Shown: positions 41,895-50,706 of the stretch, piece after piece
Numbering within the stretch: the first letter of the stretch is position 1
Layout: every line of letters starts with the position of its first letter
Source: Asanoa ishikariensis
GTDB lineage: Bacteria; Actinomycetota; Actinomycetes; Mycobacteriales; Micromonosporaceae
Reading direction: 5' to 3'
Length of the DNA stretch: 64,000 nt
Assembly (NCBI RefSeq): GCF_900107455.1
Contig: NZ_FNQB01000001.1
Location: 248,001 to 312,000 of the forward strand
Program-made: the position numbers and the translations under genes
Notes under the pieces: generated by a model
Seen by the model: the letters and a program-made list of their open reading frames with translations, nothing else
The model's database searches: none
What the model was told of the DNA's origin: nothing

Positions 41895-42749
41895 GTGACG
41901 TCATTCGGACTCGAACTGCCCTGTGGTGCCGCCTGCGCCGACCCCCGCCTACTCGCCGAACTGGCCCGCCGCGCCGAGGACGCCGGCTGGGACGGTGTGT
42001 TCCTCGAGGACTACCTGGTCTACAACGCGGAACCGGACTGCCCGACGGCCGACGTGTGGGTCGCGCTCGCCGCGATGGCCGGCGCGACCTCGTCGGTGCG
42101 CCTCGGCACGACCGTCACGGGAGGCGCCCGGCACCTGCCGTGGGAGCTGGCCCGCCGCGTCAGCACGCTCGACCAGCTCAGCGGCGGCCGGGTCGTGCTC
42201 GGCCTCGGTGTGGGCGATCCCAACGACGACGCGTACCGCCGGTTCGGCGGTGTCTCCGACCCGCGCACCCGGGCCGGACTGCTCGACGAGTCGCTCCAGA
42301 TCCTGGTCGGACTGTTCGCCGGCGAGCGGTTCAGCTTCGCCGGCGCCCACTTCCGGGTCGACGACGTGCTCTTCCAACCGGCGCCGGTACGGGTGCCGAT
42401 CTGGATCGGCGGTGGCTGGCCCGGGAAGGCGGCGGTGGGCCGGGCGGCCCGGCACGACGGGTTCCTGCCGTACCGGCGTTCGTCCGCCGACCGCTACGCC
42501 GACGCGGAGGAGGAACTGTCCGCGGCCGACGTGGCCGAGATCCTGGACAAGGTGCGGGCCCATCGCGGCTCGGTGGAGGGGTTCGACCTCGTCGTGGGCG
42601 GCCGGCGCCGGCGGGCGGACTGGTCCGCGGAGCGGCTGCACGTGGCGACGGTGGCCGAGGCGGGGGCCACCTGGTGGATGGAGTGGGTGCCGCCCGGCCC
42701 GGCGGACGAGATGAGGGCGGCGGTGTCCCAGCCGCCGCTGCGGCCCTGA
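41895..42749 (+). CDS. Luciferase-like monooxygenase / F420-type oxidoreductase
   Basis: A 284-residue TIM-barrel LLM protein: ELARRAEDAGWDGVFLEDYL, SVRLGTTVTGGARHLPWELARRVSTLDQLSGGRVVLGLG pattern (seen as two pieces), and VPIWIGGGWPGKAA. It should use FMN or F420 to oxidise or reduce a small substrate. GTG 41895 is chosen because the fold begins there; an upstream start would lie inside the VOC gene's region. It ends at a strong terminator. Confidence 0.88.
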   Translation: MTSFGLELPCGAACADPRLLAELARRAEDAGWDGVFLEDYLVYNAEPDCPTADVWVALAAMAGATSSVRLGTTVTGGARHLPWELARRVSTLDQLSGGRVVLGLGVGDPNDDAYRRFGGVSDPRTRAGLLDESLQILVGLFAGERFSFAGAHFRVDDVLFQPAPVRVPIWIGGGWPGKAAVGRAARHDGFLPYRRSSADRYADAEEELSAADVAEILDKVRAHRGSVEGFDLVVGGRRRRADWSAERLHVATVAEAGATWWMEWVPPGPADEMRAAVSQPPLRP

Positions 42750-42754
42750 CAGGA

Positions 42755-42782
42755 AAGATCCCGGCGCTTCCGCCGGGATCTT
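42755..42782 (+). terminator. Rho-independent terminator after the LLM gene
   Basis: AAGATCCCGGCG pairs perfectly with CGCCGGGATCTT around CTTC, 6 bases after the stop. It also ends just before the convergent small gene's 3' end. Confidence 0.9.
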
Positions 42783-42786
42783 CGTG

Positions 42787-42996
42787 CTATTCGGCTGCTT
42801 CCTCCGAGGTTCGGCGTTCGATCTCTTCCGGATCCTCGCCGCCTTGGACGGCCTGTCTGGTGGCCTCGGGCTCTTTCTCCCGGATGTCCGATTCCATCAA
42901 GATCGCTTCTGATTGGTCCTGGAAGTCGTCGCTGCCGACCGCTTCCTCTTCGGGGAGCGGATGCTCGGCGCGGGACTGGGCGCGGTCGCTGGTCAT
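42787..42996 (-). CDS. Small acidic hypothetical protein
   Basis: A 69-residue very acidic, Glu/Asp-rich protein (EEEAVGSDDFQDQSE, EIERRTSEEAAE), probably disordered. GGAGG precedes the ATG at 42996 but only one base away, so the exact start is uncertain. Its compositional bias and codon pattern make a real gene likely. No function is assigned. Confidence 0.5.
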   Translation of the reverse strand: MTSDRAQSRAEHPLPEEEAVGSDDFQDQSEAILMESDIREKEPEATRQAVQGGEDPEEIERRTSEEAAE

Positions 42997-43090
42997 GCCT
43001 CCGGGGGTACCCCGGCGAGCGGGACCGCTAACGCCCCGACCAGGGAGTCCTTCGACGGCGCCCGCTCGCCCCGGCCATGCCACTACAGCA

Positions 43091-43154
43091 GCTCGCGCTG
43101 GTCAGCATTGCTGCCGACCAGCGCGAGCCGAGCGGGCGGGCAGTGCCCGCCCGC
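43091..43154. terminator. Two consecutive strong hairpins after the DUF998 gene
   Basis: GCTCGCGCTGGTC (43091-43103) pairs with 43116-43128, and GCGGGCGGGCA (43132-43142) pairs with TGCCCGCCCGC (43144-43154). They lie directly downstream (minus strand) of the DUF998 gene ending at 43160. They probably form a tandem terminator. Confidence 0.75.
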
Positions 43155-43159
43155 TTCGG

Positions 43160-43981
43160 TCAGCGGCGTCGCGGGCCGGCACCCGCGAGCGGGCTGACCG
43201 TGTCGGCGGCCGAGGTTACGCGGGTGGACCGGGCGGTGCCGGTCGAGAACGGCTCCGTGGTCGTGGCCCGTGCGAGGCTCGTGCTGCTGACCATCGTGGG
43301 CCAGGTGGCCGGGTCGGGGCGGGTCGAGGCGTAGCCGTCGGGCCGGCTCGGTGCCACGGCGGTGGCCGGCTTCTTGGTGCGGGTGGCGCGGAAGACGCCG
43401 ATCGAGAGGACAGCCAGGATGGCGATCTCGACCAGGACCAGGCTGCGCTCGACCAGGCCCATCATCACGCGGCCGCCGGGGAAGGCGACGTACCAGAGCA
43501 GACCAACGCCGACCGCGCAGGTCACGCACAGCCACCGGACCGTCGAGGCCAGGCGCTCGCCCATCCCGGTGAAGCGGGCGGCGAGCACCGCCGCCGCGAT
43601 GGGCAGGGCGACGAACGCGGCCACGGACGCGTACCGGTGGATCAGTGCGGCAGTGGACAGCGTCGTTATCTCGGGCGGGTCGGTCGGGATGATCGCGGCG
43701 ATCAGCAGGCCCACGGACCAGATCGACAGCAGGAACGTCGGCAGCCCTCGGATGGCGACCCCGACCGCACGGAGCGCGGCGAGCAGGGCCGGCGCTCCGA
43801 TCGCGAGGGCGACCATCGCGATCTCGATCGTCACGCCGCGATTGGACAGTGCGTAGTCGCTGATGGTCAGTTTCAGGGGGTCGTATCCCGGCCCGAGTCC
43901 GATGTGTCCGACCACCGTCGCCACGACAGCGGTCAGCAGTCCGACGATGGACACGGATCCGAATGCGCGGGCTTTGTTCAT
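43160..43981 (-). CDS. DUF998 family membrane protein
   Basis: A 273-residue protein with six hydrophobic helices (about 10-210): GHIGLGPGYDPLKLTISDYAL in the first loop and IIPTDPPEITTLSTAALIH are DUF998-type. The last 60 residues are a Ser/Thr/Pro-rich tail with no structure. The function of DUF998 is unknown. A 16-bp perfect palindrome lies 27 bases upstream of the start. Confidence 0.82.
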   Translation of the reverse strand: MNKARAFGSVSIVGLLTAVVATVVGHIGLGPGYDPLKLTISDYALSNRGVTIEIAMVALAIGAPALLAALRAVGVAIRGLPTFLLSIWSVGLLIAAIIPTDPPEITTLSTAALIHRYASVAAFVALPIAAAVLAARFTGMGERLASTVRWLCVTCAVGVGLLWYVAFPGGRVMMGLVERSLVLVEIAILAVLSIGVFRATRTKKPATAVAPSRPDGYASTRPDPATWPTMVSSTSLARATTTEPFSTGTARSTRVTSAADTVSPLAGAGPRRR

Positions 43982-44007
43982 GCCTTAAGGCTTCCGGCCT
44001 GGCCGTT

Positions 44008-44023
44008 TTCCCGATATCGGGAA
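44008..44023. promoter_or_regulatory. 16-bp palindrome upstream of the DUF998 gene
   Basis: TTCCCGAT and ATCGGGAA form a perfect palindrome 27 bases before the DUF998 start, a plausible repressor operator. No regulator gene is adjacent. Confidence 0.55.
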
Positions 44024-44121
44024 GCGCCCTGGCCGACCCCTCGGATCGTTCCCCGAAAACTGGGGGGATTGCACGGGCCTACCACTCAGGGTCGGGAAAA
44101 CCCCACCGCGCGCCGGGGTGG

Positions 44122-45246
44122 CTACGCCTCCGGCGCGATCCGGCCAGCCAGAACGTCGGCCACATCGAAGCGAACCGGCGCTTCTAGCTGGTCGTAGCCG
44201 CAGGATTCCGGTGAACGGTCCGGCCGCCACCGGACGAACTGGGCCGTGTGCCGGAAGCGGTGACCCTCCAGATGGTCGTAGCGGACCTCGACCACGCGCT
44301 CGGGGCGCAGCGGAACGAACGAGAGGTCCTTCTCGGGGTTCCACCGACTGGCGTCGCGCCGGTTGTCGGTGGTGCCCTCGAACGCGGCGGCCCAGTTCCA
44401 CGGGTGGTGGGCGAAGTCGGTGACCAGGGGTTGCAGCTCGGCGAAGAGCTCCTTGCGGCGGGCCATCGGGAACGCGCCGATCACCCCGACGGAGCTGAGG
44501 TTGGAGCCACCGCTGTATTCGCGATAGGCCGCCGGGAGCATCGGGTTGGCCGGGTCGTCGTAGAGCCCGAGCAGCAGCGACCCGATCGCCTCGGGCTCCG
44601 TCTTGTGTAGGCGGTAGCCGGCGACCACGCAGTCCGCCGTGCGTACATGCTTGATCTTCGCCATCACCCGCTTGTTGGGCTGGTAGGTCTCGTCGCCGCT
44701 CTTGGCGACCAGCCCGTCGAGCCCGGCGCCCTCGAACAGCTCGAACCACTGCCGCGCCACCGCGCGGTCGGTGGTGATCGGGGTGAGGTGCACCGGTGGC
44801 CGGGCGCCGCTCATGGCCTGTTCGAGCGCCGCCCGCCGCTCCCGGAACGGCCGCTGCGTGTAGTCGTCGTCGCCGAGCGCGAGCAGGTCGAAGGCGATGA
44901 AGCTGGCCGGCGTCTGCTCGGCGAGCAGCCGCACCCGGCTCGCGGCCGGATGCAACCGAAGCTGGAGGGCACCGAAGTCGAGCCCCCGGGTGTCGGTGCT
45001 GGCGATGACGATCTCGCCGTCGACCACGCACCGCGGCGGCAGGCTCTCCTTGACCGCGGCGACGATCTCGGGGAAGTAGCGCGTCATCGGCCGCTCGTTG
45101 CGGCTGCCGACCTCGACCTCGTCACCGTCGCGGAACACGATCGACCGGAAACCGTCCCACTTGGGCTCGTAGAACCGGTCGTCCGGGATCTCCGGCACCG
45201 ACTTGGCCAGCATCGGCTGCACGGGCGGCATGACAGGCAGCTGCAC
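44122..45246 (-). CDS. ATP-dependent DNA ligase (LigC-type)
   Basis: A 374-residue ligase. The adenylated Lys is in YEPKWDGFRSIVF (about residue 29), followed by VGSRNERPMTRYFPEI (motif Ia/III region), VVDGEIVI, FDLLALGD, GLDGLVAKSGDETYQPNKR (motif IV) and MAKIKHVRTADCVVAGYR (motif V). The C-terminal OB-fold ends with RFDVADVLAGR. This is the small LigC/LigD-like ATP ligase used in repair, not replication. No Ku or polymerase gene is adjacent. A Met at residue 6 is an alternative start. Confidence 0.9.
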   Translation of the reverse strand: MQLPVMPPVQPMLAKSVPEIPDDRFYEPKWDGFRSIVFRDGDEVEVGSRNERPMTRYFPEIVAAVKESLPPRCVVDGEIVIASTDTRGLDFGALQLRLHPAASRVRLLAEQTPASFIAFDLLALGDDDYTQRPFRERRAALEQAMSGARPPVHLTPITTDRAVARQWFELFEGAGLDGLVAKSGDETYQPNKRVMAKIKHVRTADCVVAGYRLHKTEPEAIGSLLLGLYDDPANPMLPAAYREYSGGSNLSSVGVIGAFPMARRKELFAELQPLVTDFAHHPWNWAAAFEGTTDNRRDASRWNPEKDLSFVPLRPERVVEVRYDHLEGHRFRHTAQFVRWRPDRSPESCGYDQLEAPVRFDVADVLAGRIAPEA

Positions 45247-45275
45247 CCACCCATTCTGTCCCGCCCCACCGACAG

Positions 45276-45956
45276 TTACTGGGCCGAATCGTCGCCGAGC
45301 CAGACCACGATCCCGGTCAGGTCGCTGAGCACCGCCGCGACGCCCGCCCGCACGGCGGCCGCGCAGCGGTCGGCGGTGAACGATCCGGCGTCGTACGTCG
45401 AGGACATCCCCAGCCCTTCGCCCCGGAACGAGGCGCCGGACCAGTCCACCGCGGTGACGTTGTGGGTGGGCTCGGCGAGCTCCGCGCCCACGACCAGGAA
45501 CTGCTGCGCGAGGTGGCTCGCCGTGACCAGGGCCAGCGGGTCGATCAGGTCGTTGCCGGCGCTGACGACGAGGTCCGGCCCCAGGTCCAGCGCCTTGGTG
45601 ATGCTGGGCACGAGGTCGTGGGCGGATCCGGCGTCCACCGTACGCAGGTCGACCTCCTCGTCCTTCGCCCAGCTCTTGACCGCGGCCACCAGCGCGTTGG
45701 TCGGAGCGTCGTCTCCCGCGGTGAGCAGCACCACGCGGAAGCCCTCCGGCGGGTGGACGCCGTCCCAGGAACCCGGCCGGGGCCGGACCGTGCCCTCCGG
45801 GGTCGGCGGTGCGGTCGGGTCGGTGAACCCCGGGCCGAGCGTGCCCACGGGTGCCGGCATCGGCCGCGGTGACGACCAGTCGTCGCCGGAGCCGCAGGCG
45901 GTGACCAGCACGGCGGTCGCGGCCAGGGTGGCTACGGCCCGGATGAAGGGGCGCAC
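45276..45956 (-). CDS. Lipoprotein with BMP/periplasmic-binding-like fold
   Basis: A 226-residue lipoprotein. Residues 1-22 form a signal ending in the lipobox VLVTAC (Cys about 21), then a Pro-rich linker, then an alpha/beta domain (GFRVVLLTAGDDAPTNAL, PDLVVSAGNDLIDPLALV, QFLVVGAELAEPTHNVTAV) reminiscent of BMP-type nucleoside-binding or other type 1 binding proteins. No permease gene is near; a lone surface lipoprotein is likely. It precedes the DNA ligase gene by 29 bases. Confidence 0.78.
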   Translation of the reverse strand: MRPFIRAVATLAATAVLVTACGSGDDWSSPRPMPAPVGTLGPGFTDPTAPPTPEGTVRPRPGSWDGVHPPEGFRVVLLTAGDDAPTNALVAAVKSWAKDEEVDLRTVDAGSAHDLVPSITKALDLGPDLVVSAGNDLIDPLALVTASHLAQQFLVVGAELAEPTHNVTAVDWSGASFRGEGLGMSSTYDAGSFTADRCAAAVRAGVAAVLSDLTGIVVWLGDDSAQ

Positions 45957-46118
45957 GGCGGTCGTCCTCTGCGGTGTGGCGGCTGATGCGGGCTCATTCC
46001 TACCTCAGCGCGCGCCGCCGCCGGCCCTGCTGAGCAGGTTGTCTCCAGTCTTTAGCCCACGGGCCGACTCCTGTTCACCTGCCGCGTGCACCGTGCACTG
46101 GCCAGGTGAAGGAGCCAC

Positions 46119-47324
46119 ATGTCAGCGCGTTTCCGCCAAATCGTCGTCGCCACCCTGCTCGCACTCATCGCCGTGACGGCCGGGCTCCTGAGCGCCGGCC
46201 CCGCCGCCGCCCACGGGTTCTCGTCGACCGTCTATGTCGACGTCACGTCGGGCGACGACAGTCAGGTGCGCACGAAGCTCGAGCTCGAGTACGACCTGCT
46301 CGTCGTCTCGACCGCCGACTACCGGCACGACGACCCGCTCTACCGGGCGGGCACCGCGGCGTTCGACGCGGGCGACAGCGTCGGTGAGCTGGCGGCGCTG
46401 AACGGCCACGCCGACTCGGTCGTCGGGTACGTCACCGAGCGCTTCACCGTCGACGGGTGCACAGCCGCCCGGGATGGAGACTTCCAGCTCGGCGAGCAAG
46501 AGGGCGTGCCGTACGCCAGCCTGTTCCTGGACTGGACCTGTTCGTCTCGGTTCGCCGGACACGAGCTGCGCAGCGGGCTCTTCCCCGACTCCGAGGGCTA
46601 CGTCAAGGGCACCAAGACCATCGTCACGTACGCGATCGACGGCCGTACGGGCAGCGCCGCGCTGGACGCCGAGCACCCGTCGTTCTCCACCGGCCAGTCG
46701 GCGTACCAGCGATTCTGGGAGTTCTTCCGGCTCGGCGCCGAGCACCTGCTCACCGGGATCGACCACATCCTGTTCCTGCTGGCCCTGATCGTCGGATCGC
46801 GGCGACCGCGCGAGATCGTGCTCGCCGCCACCAGCTTCACCCTGGCGCACTCGGTGACGTTCATCCTGGCCGCCCTCGGCGTGGTCGACGTGCCGGCGCG
46901 GGTGGTCGAGCCGATCATCGCGCTGTCGATCGCCGTGGTCGCCGGCTGGTACCTGTGGCGGATCTGGCGGCGCGGCGACCACGCGTTGGAACTCGCGTCG
47001 CCGGACGGCGGCCACTTCGCGCTCGACCGGTCGGGCTGGGGCCGGCTCGCGGTCGTGTTCGGGTTCGGCCTGGTGCACGGCCTCGGTTTCGCCGGCGCGT
47101 TGGGCATCGACGAAGCGTGGTCCTGGACCCTGCTGTGGTCGTTGCTGGTGTTCAACGTCGGCATCGAGGTGGTTCAACTCGCGCTCATCGCGGCCGTCTT
47201 CCCGCTGCTCATGGTGCTGCGCCGGCGTTCGCCGCGGGCTGGGCTGTGGGCGTCGGGCGTGGTTTCCGCAGGTGTGTCCGCGATGGGGTTGGTCTGGTTC
47301 ATCCAGCGGGTGTCCGGCTCTTAA
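46119..47324 (+). CDS. HupE/UreJ family membrane protein
   Basis: A 401-residue protein. Residues 1-34 are a signal peptide (GPAAAH); 35-195 form an extracellular domain with a Cys pair; 205-395 hold about six helices with HupE/UreJ_2 motifs: HLLTGIDHILFLLAL, TSFTLAHSVTF and FGLVHGLGFAG. The His-rich helices suggest metal (Ni/Co) binding or transport. ATG follows GAAGGAG. No hydrogenase or urease gene is in the window. Confidence 0.87.
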   Translation: MSARFRQIVVATLLALIAVTAGLLSAGPAAAHGFSSTVYVDVTSGDDSQVRTKLELEYDLLVVSTADYRHDDPLYRAGTAAFDAGDSVGELAALNGHADSVVGYVTERFTVDGCTAARDGDFQLGEQEGVPYASLFLDWTCSSRFAGHELRSGLFPDSEGYVKGTKTIVTYAIDGRTGSAALDAEHPSFSTGQSAYQRFWEFFRLGAEHLLTGIDHILFLLALIVGSRRPREIVLAATSFTLAHSVTFILAALGVVDVPARVVEPIIALSIAVVAGWYLWRIWRRGDHALELASPDGGHFALDRSGWGRLAVVFGFGLVHGLGFAGALGIDEAWSWTLLWSLLVFNVGIEVVQLALIAAVFPLLMVLRRRSPRAGLWASGVVSAGVSAMGLVWFIQRVSGS

Positions 47325-47371
47325 GGATCCGCTTAGGGCTTCGGGTAAGGGCCACTACCTGTATTAGCCAG

Positions 47372-47393
47372 GTTCATGGTCGGTTCATGGGTC
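47372..47393 (+). promoter_or_regulatory. Candidate PHO box
   Basis: GTTCATGGTCG (47372-47382) and GTTCATGGGTC (47383-47393) are adjacent 11-base direct repeats with the GTTCA core used by actinobacterial PhoP. They lie about 55 bases before a secreted phosphatase start, the expected target. The distal bases differ from the Streptomyces consensus. Confidence 0.65.
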
Positions 47394-47447
47394 GGGAACA
47401 GCTTGATCCTCGTACCCCGCAAGACCTCTACCTGGAGTTAGGAATCC

Positions 47448-49400
47448 ATGAGATCTCGTATCTCGCCGCGGGTGGCCGCCGGAGCCACCGCGACGTGCCT
47501 TGGGCTGGCTTTGGCCCTCGGCAGCGGCCTGGCCAACCCGGCCAGCGCCGCCGACGCCACCAGCGTCAGCGCCGTCATCCTCGGCGTGGGAGCCAACGAG
47601 TCCCAGCGCATCGTCACCTGGTACTCGTCGACCGACACCGCTCAGCAGATCCAGCTCGCGCCGACCGCCGAGCTCACCAACGGTGAGTTCCCGTCGGGCG
47701 CGGCGACCTTCGCCGCCATCGGCGGGGCGAACATCGCGACCAGCGGCGGCTTCAACCGCCACGCGACGATCACCGGTCTGAAGGAGAACATCGCCTACTC
47801 GTACCGGGTCGGCACCGAGGGCAGCTGGTCCTCGACGTACGCGTTCAAGACGCAGGACTTCGAGGGCGACTTCGACTTCCTGTTCTTCGGTGACCCGCAG
47901 ATCGGCGCCTCGGGTGAGGTCGCCAAGGACCAGGCGGGCTGGCAGGACACGCTCGACGTGGCAACGGCCGCCAACCCGAACGCCGAACTGCTGGTGTCCG
48001 GCGGCGACCAGGTCGAGACCGCCAACACCGAGTCGCAGTGGAACGCCTTCCTGGCGCCCGACAAGCTGCGCCAGTACCCGTGGGCCGCCACCATCGGTAA
48101 CCACGACGTCGGTGGCAAGGCCTACGAGCAGCACCTGTTCACGCCGAACACGGACCGCTCGGGCCCGTACTACTCCAACGGCAACCCGACGTCGAACACC
48201 TCGGGCGGTGACTACTGGTACATCTACAAGGATGTCCTGTACATCGACCTGAACAGCAACAGCTACGCGACCTCGCAGGGTGGCGGCGGCGACGCGGCGC
48301 ACATCAACTACGTCACCGACGTGATCAACCAGCACGGCACCGAGGCCAAGTGGAAGGTGCTCGTCTACCACCACGCGATCTACTCGCCGGCCGACCACGC
48401 CAAGGACGGCGACAACAAGGTCCGCCGGGTCGACTTCCCGACGACCTTCTCGAAGCTCGGCGTGGACCTGGTGCTCCAGGGCCACGACCACAGCTACTCG
48501 CGCAGCTACCTCAACAAGAACGGCGCGAAGGCCAACCCGGACGAGCAGCCGGGTGCCGCCGACGTGTACGCGGGTCCCGGTGGCGTCCTGTACGTCACGG
48601 GCAACTCGGCTTCGGGCTCGAAGTACTACGACATCACCAAGCCCGACAACAGTGGTACGAGCGGCGCCGGCAACGGTGCGGACCCGCTGAACCCGAACAA
48701 CTACTGGTACAACTCGGTGCAGAACCAGGAGCACGTCCGCAGCTACGTCAAGGTGGAGGTGCGCAGCGACAAGCTGGTCGTGGCGAACGTTCGCAGCGGC
48801 ACCTGCCTGGCGCCGAACGCGGCCGTCGAGCACGGCAGCTCGTGCTCCAACACCGACGCGAACCAGCCGGTCGGCTCGATCGTCGACAAGGTGACGGTGC
48901 ACCCGTACAACGGTGACGGCCAGAACATCCAGGTCGACGTGCCCAACGCGGCTCCGGGCGAGTTCGGCTGGACGATCGACGGCTACAACGGCCTGGTCGA
49001 CCTCGGCACCGCTGTCGAGCACAACGGTGACTACTTCGAGGCCGCTGGCAAGATCAACCCGATCCTGGTGTCGGACAGCCGCCGTTCGCTCGCGCCGTGG
49101 TCGATCTCGGCCAGCGTCGGTGACTTCCGGGACGCCGACAAGTCGTTCTCCGGCAGCTACCTCGGTTGGACGCCCTACGTGCTCGACGCCGGCGCCGGTG
49201 CGCAGGCCAGCGGGTCCGTGCCGTCCGCGTACGACGACCACGGCCAGGGCCTGTCCGTCTCGCGCGGCCTCGGTTGGGGCGAGCAGGGCCACGCGCGTGG
49301 CACCGCCAAGCTCGGCGCCGACCTGGATCTGAAGATCCCGGGCAGCGTGGAGAAGGGCGGCTACCGCGCCACCCTGACGATCACTGCTCTGAGCAGCTGA
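47448..49400 (+). CDS. Secreted purple-acid-phosphatase-like metallophosphoesterase
   Basis: A 650-residue secreted protein: signal peptide 1-34, a fibronectin-like purple acid phosphatase N-domain (about 40-140), then a metallophosphoesterase with FFGDPQ, SGGDQVE, IGNHDVGG, VYHHAIYS and GHDHSYSR, all metal ligands present. The last 180 residues form an Ig-like domain. It should release phosphate from extracellular esters. The PHO box supports induction under phosphate starvation. GGAGTTAGGA precedes the ATG; a hairpin terminator follows. Confidence 0.9.
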   Translation: MRSRISPRVAAGATATCLGLALALGSGLANPASAADATSVSAVILGVGANESQRIVTWYSSTDTAQQIQLAPTAELTNGEFPSGAATFAAIGGANIATSGGFNRHATITGLKENIAYSYRVGTEGSWSSTYAFKTQDFEGDFDFLFFGDPQIGASGEVAKDQAGWQDTLDVATAANPNAELLVSGGDQVETANTESQWNAFLAPDKLRQYPWAATIGNHDVGGKAYEQHLFTPNTDRSGPYYSNGNPTSNTSGGDYWYIYKDVLYIDLNSNSYATSQGGGGDAAHINYVTDVINQHGTEAKWKVLVYHHAIYSPADHAKDGDNKVRRVDFPTTFSKLGVDLVLQGHDHSYSRSYLNKNGAKANPDEQPGAADVYAGPGGVLYVTGNSASGSKYYDITKPDNSGTSGAGNGADPLNPNNYWYNSVQNQEHVRSYVKVEVRSDKLVVANVRSGTCLAPNAAVEHGSSCSNTDANQPVGSIVDKVTVHPYNGDGQNIQVDVPNAAPGEFGWTIDGYNGLVDLGTAVEHNGDYFEAAGKINPILVSDSRRSLAPWSISASVGDFRDADKSFSGSYLGWTPYVLDAGAGAQASGSVPSAYDDHGQGLSVSRGLGWGEQGHARGTAKLGADLDLKIPGSVEKGGYRATLTITALSS

Positions 49401-49419
49401 TAGTCGACGTTTGACCGGC

Positions 49420-49450
49420 GGGGCAGGCGCCCGTTTCGGGTGCCTGCCCC
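49420..49450 (+). terminator. Terminator after the phosphatase gene
   Basis: GGGGCAGGCGCCCG pairs with CGGGTGCCTGCCCC around a 3-base TTT loop, with one G-U pair, 20 bases after the stop. Confidence 0.8.
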
Positions 49451-49482
49451 ACCGTCTCCTCCTATTTCTCAAGGACTTCAGA

Positions 49483-50523
49483 ATGCGCGCGTTTCGTACT
49501 CTCGTGGCGCTGGCCGCCGCCCTGACCGCCACCGGCCTTTTCGGTAGCCCCGCGCAAGCAGCCGATGGCGATGTCGCGTGGACGGTGCGGACCGCGTCGA
49601 ACAGTTTTGGTGCCGACCGGTCCAGCTTCAGTTATGCGGTGAACCCCGGCGGCAAGGTCGACGACACCATGGTCGTGGCCAACCACGGCAAGACCGCATT
49701 AGATCTGGCCGTGTACGCCGCCGACGGCTTCACCACCCAGACCGGCCAACTTGACCTGCTCACCAGGGACAAGCAGTCGAAGGCCATCGGGGTCTGGCTG
49801 CGGGCCGGCGGCGAGCAGGTGACCGTCCAACCTGGAAAGTCCGTCGACGTGCCGTTCACGGTCGCCGTTCCGGACAACGCGACGCCGGGCGACTACGTGG
49901 GTGGCGTCGTCACCTCGCTGACCCAGCCCGACCAGGAGCAGGGCATCAACGTCGAGCGGCGGCTCGGCATCAGGGTCAAGCTGCGGGTCGGCGGCGAGCT
50001 CACACCGCAACTCACGATCGAGAACCTGCACGTGGCGTACGCCGGCCCCGGTAACCCCTTCGGCAAAGGCGACGCCACGGTGACCTACACGATCCACAAC
50101 ACGGGCAACGCCATCGAGTCGGCGCAGCAGGCCGTGTCGCTCTCGGGCCCGTTCGGCTGGCTGAAGGCGTCCGCGAGCTCCGTGCAGCCGACGCCGGAGC
50201 TGCTGCCGGGCGAGAGCTGGACGGTGACCGTGCCGGTGCACGGCGTCGCGCCGGCGGTTCGGCTGGCCGCCACCGCGACTCTGACGCCGCTGGTCACTGA
50301 CGCGTCCGGCTCCACGACTGCGCTCGACACGATCGCGGCGACCGCGCACGGTTGGGCCGTGCCGTGGACGCTGGTGCTGTTCGTCGTCGTGCTCATCGCG
50401 GTGGTCGTAGCGATCGTGGTGCTCACCCGCCGCGGCCGGGCCCAGCGCAAGGCCCGCGAAGACGCCCGCGTGCAGGAAGCCGTCAAGCAGGCAATCCGCG
50501 CCAAGGAAGCGCAGACAAGCTGA
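49483..50523 (+). CDS. DUF916-family (WxL-interacting-like) secreted, membrane-anchored protein
   Basis: A 346-residue protein: signal peptide 1-27, two Ig-like beta domains (VDDTMVVANHGKTALDLAVYA, PFTVAVPDNATPGDYVGGV, TVTYTIHNTGNAIE), one transmembrane helix near 295-318 and a basic/Gln-rich cytoplasmic tail. DUF916 proteins bind peptidoglycan and partner surface proteins in Gram-positives. ATG at 49483 follows AAGGA. It lies downstream of the phosphatase, but a terminator separates them. Confidence 0.82.
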   Translation: MRAFRTLVALAAALTATGLFGSPAQAADGDVAWTVRTASNSFGADRSSFSYAVNPGGKVDDTMVVANHGKTALDLAVYAADGFTTQTGQLDLLTRDKQSKAIGVWLRAGGEQVTVQPGKSVDVPFTVAVPDNATPGDYVGGVVTSLTQPDQEQGINVERRLGIRVKLRVGGELTPQLTIENLHVAYAGPGNPFGKGDATVTYTIHNTGNAIESAQQAVSLSGPFGWLKASASSVQPTPELLPGESWTVTVPVHGVAPAVRLAATATLTPLVTDASGSTTALDTIAATAHGWAVPWTLVLFVVVLIAVVVAIVVLTRRGRAQRKAREDARVQEAVKQAIRAKEAQTS

Positions 50524-50532
50524 CCTGCGGAG

Positions 50533-50551
50533 GCAGGGCGGAACGCCCTGC
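50533..50551 (+). terminator. Terminator after the DUF916 gene
   Basis: GCAGGGCG and CGCCCTGC pair around a 3-base loop, 9 bases after the stop. The rest of the gap to 50706 is GC-rich without a gene. Confidence 0.75.
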
Positions 50552-50706
50552 GCCAGGCGCGCTTGGCCGGACGCCCGCGCGGAGGTGCGCCTGCGCCCAG
50601 CCTCTGGCCTGGGTTATCCCGCCGGCTCGGGCCGGGCGCCCTGCGCCGGGAGCGGGTTCCGCGCCCGGCCGCGCCGAGTGGGCGCCTGGCGTTGCCGCCG
50701 GCTGGG

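Noticed and set aside
47385-49532. 715-codon minus-strand reading frame
   Set aside because: Antisense of the metallophosphoesterase gene, with Val/Arg-rich shadow composition.
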